Position numbers and translations under genes: made by a program
The notes under the pieces: generated by a model
Told to the model about the DNA's origin: nothing
The model's input: the letters and a program-made list of their open reading frames with translations, nothing else
Databases searched by the model: none
Part shown: positions 55,536-64,000 of the stretch, in pieces
Layout: each line of letters begins with the position of its first letter
Position numbering within the stretch: the stretch's first letter is position 1
Assembly: GCA_037954665.1 (NCBI GenBank)
Contig: JBBMOL010000249.1
Span: forward strand, 620,001-684,000
Direction: 5' to 3'
DNA length: 64,000 nucleotides
Source of the DNA: Laguncularia racemosa
Taxonomy: Eukaryota > Streptophyta > Magnoliopsida > Myrtales > Combretaceae

Positions 55536-56511
55536 ATGCATTAGCTTTTTGAGGATTCTTATTATTTTTTTATTTGTAATTATTTCTTTAGGCTATTTAT
55601 GTGTAAGCTTTTGGGACACTTTCATTTGCCTATAATTGTGTTTTTAAGACCGACCACCCTAAAGTGGCATAGTTGTAATTTTGAGGACTTTTTAACCCTA
55701 AATGGTGCAAGTATAAATATTTGCTTAAGTAGGGTTTTGGGGGACTTTTGATAATTTTCAGAAATAAAAAAACAAACACTTCATGTGTTAAGGTTTAGGG
55801 TTTCCTAAATCCAATTTGCTCTTATCAATTTCAATCCTAAAATTGAGATTATGGCAAGTGGCTTCAAAGTGAATTATGAGTAATATCAATTCTCTTTGTT
55901 GCAATTTTCCTTTTTATCACTAGTGAGTTATATTTAGGGTTGAATTGGATTGTTTTTGGTCATATTTTGATTGCATTTGTAATATTCTATTATGTTATAA
56001 GATTGATTGGTTTTAGCACTTGTTATTACCATCAAGTTTTGCTTCATTTTGTGACATGAGTTGGTCATTGTTAGGAAGGAGGATCACAGTTTGATCTTGT
56101 TATTTTTGTGTAGTAATCTCATGGGAATTTTTGTATATTTAGTGATTTCTATTGAGGAATTTTTCATTTTTGAATTTTATTATCTTGGAATATAACATTT
56201 GGATCATATTTGTGATTTAGGGTTCATGCAACTTTAGGAGCTTGGAACCGGATTGATCTTGTCTTCTTAGGAATTGTAATTCAGTTTGATTGCATGTGCT
56301 TAAACCCCCTTTTAGGTGCATCATCTTTTTGTATCAGAGTTGAACATACTTGGTTCATTTTCAATATTGATCACGTGGTGTTGTCGAATTGGTTATAGGC
56401 ATTGAGATTTGATGCCATTATTCATGTGATTGGAAGCTAGTTTGATTGACATTGTTTGATTGTCTTTCAAATTGGTTTTGCATGTGCTTAATCTTGGTTT
56501 TAGGCACATCA
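55536..56511 (+). repeat. LTR of element H with extension and double PBS
   Basis: Plus-strand relative of the minus-strand LTRs. TATA context GCAAGTATAAATATTTGC at about 55707-55724. The core ends AGGTGCATCA at 56323, followed by a PBS-like TTTTTGTATCAGAG. A 188-bp extension ends AGGCACATCA at 56511, followed by a second PBS TTTTGGTATCAAAGC (56515-56529). The U3 end is too diverged to fix. Pol lies left and leader-gag right of this single LTR. Confidence 0.72.
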
Positions 56512-57587
56512 TCCTTTTGGTATCAAAGCTTGAGGTTGTAGGAAGGGGTTGGATGCAATTTAAATTCGGAAATTAAGGGTTTGTTGAGTAGCACCTTAAT
56601 CCAAAAATTGTTGGCGTGAACTTAATTTTTTTTTTTTTTTGTGTTGTTAAATTGTTATCTTGTTGATTAGTAGTTAAACACTTGGAGATTTGAACACTCT
56701 TAGATTCCTTCATTGTTGGTTGTGAATGTGTAGTGTATGGGAAGTAAACCGTGAAGGAGTAAGAGTAGTGTTCAATAGGTGATGTGGATTTATGTTAAGT
56801 GTATTTTTCGGAAAATTGGAAGAGTAGCACTTGTGTTTTCAGATTTGAAATTTCAGAATTGAAGTGTGAATTAAGAAGTCAATTTGAAATTTCAAAACAC
56901 ACATTAAGTCATTGTTCAATCATGTGTCATTTGAATTTAAAATAGCTTCTTACCATTTGTGGAATCTTGCACTTATTAAACTCCTTTTTGAATTTGAAAG
57001 TGAGTTACCTTATTTTGCATTAAAGTTGTGGTTTTAGTTGTAGTTTGTGGAAGTGGGAAGTGTACTATGGCTTAAGGAGGATTGTATGTAGTGTTGTATT
57101 TTTTTTTTTTTTGTAAACTTAGTGAAGTGTATGTACATTTGGTGTTGGTTGTTGTATGTGTTGTCAAGCTACTTATTGTTAGTGGCATGAAACATTGTGA
57201 ACCATGACCATAAAGGGAATTTGTGTGGTGGTGAATGGTGTGTTGTGTATGTGTTTCCTTGCTGCCAATTGTGTAATTAAGTGGAGAGAAGCCAAGGTAA
57301 GAAAAAGGAAAGTGAGTAGTGAAATTTGAAATTCAAACAAGTCATTAAAGTGTGAAAGTAATTGAACTAATTACTTAAAGACTTGTAGCTGAATTTAATT
57401 CTATTTACATGAAAGTAGTTGTGTGTACTTCATTTATTGAGCTTTACTTGGAGTACTAAATTATTTCCTTATGCCTTAAAGCTTTTGCAATGTGGGTTGT
57501 TGTATTATCGTGGTTGTTAAACGTGTGGGTTGGTGTTGTTGAAGGAGTGTACTATAATTTTTGGGATTACTTCATCAAATCACAAAC
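56512..57587 (+). other. Leader of the gag-bearing H unit
   Basis: GT-rich, gene-free leader, the complement in composition of the AC-rich leaders of the minus-strand copies (for example GTTGTATGTG and GAACCATGACC stretches). It begins with the distal PBS. Confidence 0.65.
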
Positions 57588-58763
57588 ATGTCCAACGATA
57601 TTGTGAATGGGGGAATTGGCAATGAGGCCAATAGCCAGGTTAGTGGAGTTTAGGGTCATAACACTACAAGTAGGAGGCCATTGGAAGAATAGCTCTAGGA
57701 TCTTACTACCACTGTTGCTACTTTGGCAACCAGGATTGACAGGATGACGTTACCATAACCACCAGTAGTAAACCCTCAGGCACCATCTCGAGTAGCTCCA
57801 TAGAACCTCTTGAGAGAAGGAATAGTGGGAGGAGGAAATCTGGGTAAAAGGATGGAGGGAGATCATCACCCCTACAGGGTAAAGAGGGATGACAACTTTG
57901 GGGCTAATCCTTATCCAAATAGGGATTTTAGGCCACTTTGAGGATTGGAATATGTGAAGCTGTAGATGCCTTCTTTTGATGGTAGGGTTATAGCTGATGA
58001 TTATCTGGACTGGGAGGACAAATTTGAGGGACTCTTTAAATGCTATGAGATCGATGATAACACCAGAGTCCGACTGGCTACTGTTGAGTTTACAGGGTAT
58101 GCTACCTTATGGTGGAAAAATCTAATTATCAACAAGCATAGGGACAGGGAGGTTGAGATACAGACATGGAGGGACATGAAAAGGGTTTTAAGGAAAAGAT
58201 TTATTTCTAAACACTATAAACAGGAACTATTCATGCGTCTTCAGACATTGAGGCAAGGAGGCAAGACAGTTGATGATGAAGTGCTATAATTTAAAACCCT
58301 CATGATTAGATGTAGGTCCATTGTGCCTCTAGAGCAAACCCTAGCACGCTTCATCTCAAGGCTGAAATATAAGATAGCATATGTTGTCGAGCTGCAGTGA
58401 TACATTATACTTGATGAAGCTATTCAGTTAGCCTTAAAAGTAGAAAGGCAGAGGCAATCTAATTTATTCAGGGTTCCGAGTAGCATGCTTAGTACTATTA
58501 CCAGGCCCGTAGGAGATGATGGTCGATTTGGAGGACCAAAGGTGGTAGGTGAGATAGTGAAGGCAGTGGACAGAGCTACCCCCAACACAGATAGGGAAAA
58601 CATACCCTTTGGGAAGGGTAAAGAGGTAATACCATCAAACGTGAGGCAAACTATTCCAAGATCTACTAATGGGAAAGTACGCCAAATCAAATGCTTTAAA
58701 TGCATTGGACTTAGGCATATGGCAGCATAATGTCCTAATAAGAGGGTTATGACCATTATGGAG
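57588..58763 (+). pseudogene. Gag of element H
   Basis: One frame from ATG 57588 (MSNDIVNGGIGNEANS) with many stops and no frameshift noticed. Most stops are TAG or TAA at positions where relatives have Gln, fitting C-to-T decay of CAG/CAA. Core: LDWEDKFEGLFKCYEIDD, VEFTGYATLWWKNLIIN, YKQELFMRLQTLRQGG and LALKVERQRQ. CCHC knuckle degraded (CFKCIGLRHMAA-stop-CPNKRVM). It ends at ATTATGGAGG where element N begins. Confidence 0.82.
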
Positions 58764-59676
58764 GGTCAATCCTATACTCAATCCTAGCTTACGATAAGTT
58801 CTTAGGCAAGTATACCTATCAATTAGCAATATAGCATTGGAGTATAGATATCGATCCCACGAAGACTTATAAGTACTAGTACTAACGATTATCCTACTAT
58901 TTAACTTCTCACTATTGATGAACTCAATTACCCTAATTACTGATTAAAACAAAAAGGAACGAATTAAATGATCAGATTAAAGATATTCAAATACTCCTTT
59001 AGTTAATTCAATTATCTGAACATACCCTACCCAAGTTCTATCCCTAATTATCATGCAACTTTTATTCAATTACAAACTTTCCAATGATTAATACACAACA
59101 TCTCTGATCTGCGGAGTTTCTTACACTAGATTAAGGTCTTTCTCAAGATCAATAATCCCTAATCCTAGTTAAGTTAATTAAGATCTCTCTTTAATTAACA
59201 TAATTAAGATTGCAATAAAATCCTAGGACTCTCAATTGAACCAGACCACCATGACCTCATTCAATACAAAAAACCTCCTATAACCTATCTCTAGGATTAC
59301 AAGTAGTCTTTTTATTCATGCTAGATCTACTCTATTAAATGATTTCTCAATCTTATTAACAGAGATCTAATTCGATCCTGATGCTGCACTCATATCAAGA
59401 TAAACAAACCATGATTGCAACATGAATAAACTCAAAGATTAGGATTAATCATTGAAACATCAACAAATCCGTTACATGACAATTAGGGGTTTGTCGAGGG
59501 ATCGGGTATAAAACAATTAACTACTCATGGATCTAATGAAAAGAACAAAAGATAAAATATTAGAATCCATAAATAAACCCAAACACAAAGATCTTGGCTT
59601 CGATTCTGGAAACTCTTCTAACTTCTCTTCTCTAGGGTTGTTCTCGTGCCTCCTCCTTCTCTCTTCTCTAGGGTTG
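58764..59676 (-). repeat. LTR of element N (left part)
   Basis: Interrupts H's gag. TCGATCCCACGAAGAC near 58850 and the mostly A/T-rich, gene-free sequence resemble the U5 end of a minus-strand LTR (compare GTGTCGAACCAYGAAG in G). Its exact edge is uncertain (direct repeat TCAATCCTA at 58767 and 58779). It continues beyond M at 63932. Confidence 0.45.
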
Positions 59677-60716
59677 TGATGTGCCTAATTCCACTAAGAA
59701 GCACAATCAAAAGACTTAAGAAAAACAATCTCAAGCCAAGGCAAAAACCGGATCCACAAGGCAAAATCACGTGAACCCTAATGAAGATATGATGAAATCC
59801 AAATGTCCAATGACATAATTATAATACCACAATGATAATATCTTCTAAGAACACTCTAATCTCATATAATCCACACAAATAATTCACAAATTGAAAAGAA
59901 AACCTCAATTATAAGAATTCCTTTCCAATAGAGAAGAACACGTTTTCAAGTGGATTCTTCAATGATGATCCGAATCCAATTTCTAAGTACTTCAAATAAA
60001 CACAAGAATTCATGAATAATAATATGTATTTCTGACCAAGAACTATCTCAATTCGACCCTAGATATGACACACTAGAGAAGAAAAGAAATCACAACAAAA
60101 TGAAATTGATATAACTCACAATTTCAAGATGTTGCACTCGCCACAATTCCAACTCTTGGGATTGAAATTGATAAGAGTTTAGATGACAATTAAGAACCCT
60201 AATTCTCACGTGAAAGGTAGTGTATAATCTACAAGAAAAATAAGCTCCTCAAACCCTCTCTTAAGCAAGTATTTATACTTGCTATTCCTAGGGTTAAAAA
60301 GTGCTCAAAATTACAAGTTTGCCACTTTTAAGGTGGCTAAACCTAAATGAAAATTACAAGGAAATAAAAGTGTCCCAAAATGATTACAACATAAATAGTC
60401 CATGCAAATGAAAAATACATAAAAGAAATTGGTCTTCAAGATGCCGGTCTTCTATAGGATTCATCGGCCCAGCTCATCGCCAGTTCAGGTCGGTCCATGG
60501 ATAACCCACAAGCTGAGTTTGAGTGAGTTTGTCCATTGCCCTGTAAAGCATGATAAGTATTCCTGTTGGAATATAAAATACATGAATAAGATAAAAGAGG
60601 TTAATATATAAATAATTCTTATGTCGATCTGCTGAAAATGGGCCCTCATCGCCAAAATTCGAATTCCTTTAGTTCTTGCCCTAATGATAGGTCTTCTCGA
60701 ATTTTTATTCCTATCA
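59677..60716 (-). repeat. 3' LTR of element M
   Basis: TGATGTGCCTAATTCC...TTCCTATCA on the plus strand; minus-strand TATA at 60269-60278. It contains the last codons of M's ORF. Confidence 0.9.
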
Positions 60717-61779
60717 TCTCCTCGGGCCTCAAAAAGATTTGTCCTCAAATCTGGCAGGTCAAATGCAATAGAGACTTTGTTTTCTCCTAGTAATCCATTT
60801 GAAGAAGTATCTCTGTAGAATCCCAATATCTGAAATACTACAGGTGGTGATTGTTTTCTCTCCTCCATTTCTAGGATGTATCTCATCTGCAACATAAATA
60901 ATGCTCCATTATGCAATAAAGTCGCCCCTATACCAACCTGTTCCACTGAAACTGTTTCCTCATTTTCTAACTCATCTGTATGTAGCTGATCCTCATGGTC
61001 TTCTAATGGTTGACCCAACTGCTCATTACCCTCTAAAACCTCGGAAGGTGAACATAACTGTCTCTAAACAGTCTGGCTCTCTGGTGGTCTGCTTGTCTGA
61101 CTATGATCATCAGGATCCTCTAAAGGTTAGCACATCGGTGTCTGATAATTTTATGCTCTAAGGGTTGGCTCGTGTCACTAGATCCCTCTAAAACCTTTGA
61201 AGGTTGGCATACCTGCATCTGCACAATTTGGTCCTTTGATGGTTTGATCATGTGGCTATGATCCTCAAGATATTGTGATGGTTGTTTTATTTGTTTTTGC
61301 ATCTCCTGGACCTTTGATGGCGACATAGGGTTCAATACTATACGTTTTCCATCTTTTTTGAACATATAGGTATTTCTATACCCATCATGTAATACCATCC
61401 TATCATACAATCATGGTCTACCAAGTAATATATGGGATGCACAAAGAGGAAGAATATCACATTCAAGCTCATCATAGTACTTGTCCCCTATACTGAAGGG
61501 TACCCTAGCCCTTTGGGTTACATAAAGACCATCCTGATCATTCAACCAATGTAATGTATAGGGTTTGGGATGTGGGATAGTTTCAAGTTTCAACTTCGAT
61601 ACTAATGATGTAGCTACAACATTAGTACAACTACCACCATCAATAATAATTGCGCACAAGTTTCCTTGTAACCTACAAGAAGTATGGAACAAGTTTTCTC
61701 TTTGTCCCTCATCAATGGTTTGAAAGGAAGTCAAGTCCCGAAGAAATATGTTAGTAGAAAAATACAACTCACTTGACAT
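60485..61779 (-). pseudogene. Protease-tail ORF of element M
   Basis: Starts at ATG 61779 (MSSELYFSTNIF) right after the leader, with no gag. Retropepsin-like domain: GNLCAIIIDGGSCTNVVATS, LPLCASHILLGRP, then a Trp-to-stop change and LYDRMVLHDGYRNTYMF. Linker MSPSKVQEMQKQ and CSPSE-type repeats, with one frameshift between about 61120 and 61018. Tail: ILEMEERKQSPPVVFQILGF, DLPDLRTNLFEARGDD across the PPT, RARTKGIRILAMRAHF and a stop 232 nt inside the LTR. Same domain plan as Y. Function, if any, might be as a processing enzyme; the frame as it stands is not intact. Confidence 0.8.
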
Positions 61780-62886
61780 TTTTTACTTACTAATTTCAAC
61801 AACCTCAATACACTTCACCACACCACGGCAACACACCCTTGCACGCCCCTACACACATACGGTGCTCACAATCAACCAATACAAGAAATGCTTATTGTTA
61901 TTTCAAGTAAAGTCAAGTGAAATAATTGAAGCACAATGAAATAATTCTTGGTACTTCAAGTAAAGTTAAATAAATGAAGTACACACACAATTACTTTCAA
62001 GTAGATAGAATCAAATTCAACTACTAGTGTTTAAGTAATTAGTTCAATTACTTTCACACTTTAATGACTTGTTTGAATTTTAAATTCCACTACTCAACCT
62101 TCCTTTTCTTACCACGGTTCACACTCCCATTCATACCATAAACCACAAGCAATGGAAGCAACAAAATTCAAATTTGAAATCACTCCACTAAATGCAACCT
62201 TCTCCACAAATGGTAAAAAACAATTCAAATTCAAATAATACTTATTCAATGCTACTCAATGAATTGCTCTCAAACTTAAAGAAGGTATTTGAATTTCAAA
62301 TAGATGCTTATCCTTCCACACACTTCAAATCTGGAATTTGCAAATGCTCCAATTCCAAATTGCACAAGGATTCACAACACTAATTCCAAGCCTTCTTCAA
62401 TTGGTAAACAATGAATTCAAATTCAAATAGCAATCATTAACTCCCAGAACTTAATTGCATGTGTTTGAATTCAAATAATTCCTTACTAATCAAAACTCAA
62501 TGCAATCTGCAAATTGTACTCCACCAATTCAGAATTACACAATGGAATTCAAAGCAACAAACTACACATCCTCCTCCACGCCACAACAAGCCACGGCAAG
62601 GATTTTGGTAAGTTTTGCAAGTTCCAAAAATTATTGAATTAAACAACACATGATACTTTTGCCCTTCCATGAAAATTAGTGATCACAAAATGATGCAACA
62701 ACCTTCCTAAACCAAATCCAACAAACAGCAAAATAAACTCCAAGATAAGGTAATTTCACAAGCTCAAAACCACAACAATCAATACAATTGAGGTTTTCAC
62801 TAAATCAACCCTAATGGATGATTAACTCCATGAAATCAAATGAAACCGATTCCCTTCTCTCAACATGTGCTCTGATACCAAAAAGA
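61780..62886 (-). other. Leader and PBS of element M
   Basis: AC/AT-rich, gene-free leader with CCACGGCAACA, ATACGGTGCTCAC and CCACGGTTCACAC motifs, the GATTTTGGTAAGTTTTGCAAG segment near 62601, and the PBS complement at about 62869-62880. Confidence 0.75.
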
Positions 62887-63926
62887 TGATGTGCCTAATT
62901 CCACTAAGAAGCACAATCAAAAGACTTAAGAAAAACAGTCTCAAGCCAAGGCAAAAATCGAATCCACAAGGCAAAATTACGTGAACCCTAATGAAGATAT
63001 GATGAAATCCAAATGTCCAATGACATAATTATAATACCACAATGATAATATCTTCTAAGAACACTCTAATCTCATATAATCCACGCAAATAATTCACAAA
63101 TTGTAAAGAAAACCTCAATTATAAGAATTCCTTTCCAATAGAGAAGAACACGTTCTCAAGTGGATTCTTCAATGATGATCCAAATCCAATTGCTAAGTAC
63201 TTCAAATAAACACAAGAATTCGTGAATAATAATATGTATTTCTGACCAAGAACTATCTTAATTCAACCCTAGATATGACACACTAGAGAAGAAAAGAAAT
63301 CACAACAAAATGAAATTGATATAACTCACAATTTCAAGATATTGCACTCACCACAATTCCAACTCTTGGGATTGAAATTGATAAGAGTTTAGATGACAAT
63401 TAGGAACCTTAATTCTCACGTGAAAGGTAGTGAATAATCTGCAAAAAAAATAAGCTCCTCAAACCCTCTCTTAAGCAAGTATATATACTTACTACTCCTA
63501 GGGTTAAAAAGTGCTCAAAATTACAAGTTTGCCACTTTTAAGGTGGCTAGACCTAAATGAAAATTACAAGGAAATAAAAGTGTCCCAAAATGATTACAAC
63601 ATAAATAGTCCATGCAAATGAAAAATACATAAAAGAAATTGGTCTTCAAGATGCCGGTCTTCTATAGGATTCATCGGCCCAGCTCATCGCCAGTTCAAGT
63701 GGGTCCATGGATAACCCACAAGCTGAGTTTGAGTGAGTTTGTCCATTGCCCTGTAAAGCATGATAAGTATTCCTGTTGGAATATAAAATACATGAATAAG
63801 ATAAAAGAGGTTAATACATAAATAATTCTAGGGTCGATCTGCTCAAAATGGGCCCTCATCGCCAAAATTTGAATTCCTTTAGTTTTTGCCCTAATGATAG
63901 GTCTTGTCGTATTTTTATTCCTATCA
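62887..63926 (-). repeat. 5' LTR of element M
   Basis: Pairs with 59677-60716. Minus-strand TATA context is GCAAGTATATATACTTAC (63476-63493). Followed by GGTTG. Confidence 0.9.
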
Positions 63927-63931
63927 GGTTG

Positions 63932-64000
63932 GTTCTATTTATACTCTTAAGGGCATGGCTGAGGATCTTCAGCTAGAAAGATACGAATACATCTTTCCTT
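63932..64000 (-). repeat. LTR of element N (right part) with TATA box
   Basis: Continues 59676 after M. On the minus strand GAGTATAAATAGAACC (about 63936-63951) is a good TATA box, and the CT-rich sequence at 59600-59676 would lie just downstream of it. The element runs out of the window. Confidence 0.5.

Larger units (their letters stand above)
59677..63926 (-). mobile_element. Compact protease-only retrotransposon M
   Basis: 4250 bp, complete. Perfect target duplication GGTTG (59672-59676 / 63927-63931). LTRs of 1040 bp each (59677-60716 and 62887-63926), very similar by eye. PPT complement TCTCCTCGGGCCTCA at 60717-60731; PBS complement GCTCTGATACCA at about 62869-62880. It carries only a protease-tail ORF, like Y and Z. 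It has a single PBS and no extension. Confidence 0.9.

Noticed and set aside
1..64000. Host genes, tRNA or rRNA genes, and DNA transposons
   Set aside because: Searched by eye on both strands; tRNA-like words found are only PBS complements, and no exon-like coding outside the retroelement frames was found.

Overview
The window is TE-saturated nuclear DNA of a flowering plant (the species cannot be told from it). No host gene, tRNA or rRNA is visible. Essentially all of it is Ty3/Gypsy LTR retrotransposons inserted into one another, most of them broken. Two lineages occur. (1) A chromovirus-like lineage, probably CRM-type, with a primer-binding site (PBS) matching initiator-Met tRNA (TGGTATCAGAGC) and a coding frame that runs through the polypurine tract (PPT) into the 3' LTR. 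(2) An Athila-like lineage with a PBS matching tRNA-Asp (TGGCGCCGTTGCCGG) and AAGTGTGGGG polypurine tracts. Element names here (A, D, E, G, H, J, K, L, M, N, X, Y, Z) are labels of mine.

Layout. 1-6852: a tandem array of minus-strand chromovirus-like units (X, Y, Z) that share LTRs. Y and Z carry only a protease-type ORF; X shows only its leader. 7470-58763: remains of an old plus-strand element H (RT at 7470-7752, RNase H/integrase at 54148-55315, LTR at 55536-56511, gag at 57588-58763). Everything from 7753 to 54142 is element D, inserted into H's RT. D is interrupted by E (8653-23095, itself interrupted by Athila-like A at 10684-20265) and by G (25303-50501). G contains K (26765-46929), K contains the nearly complete Athila-like element J (30465-45709), and J contains L (34269-39247). 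58764-64000: the LTR of another element, N, interrupted by the compact element M (59677-63926). The nesting H > D > G > K > J > L is six layers deep, and nearly every junction shows a 5-bp target-site duplication.

How the parts relate. The chromovirus-like non-autonomous elements have divided up the polyprotein: E and K keep Gag without a zinc knuckle, Y, Z and M keep only protease, and L keeps Gag plus protease. None has RT, RNase H or integrase. All share the leader, iMet PBS, PPT and, except Z, a C-terminal tail read into the LTR. Many also have two primer-binding sites about 185 bp apart, and their LTR lengths fit alternative use of the two sites. In the Athila-like group, J encodes the full Gag-PR-RT-RH-IN set with five in-frame stops, A has lost RH and IN, and G has lost all but the last codons of pol. 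All three keep the same series of non-coding structures after pol (twin hairpins, and repeated hairpin+AAGTGTGGGG modules), which probably represent the cis-acting signals of the group. GC-rich palindromic clusters recur in the LTRs of several unrelated families.
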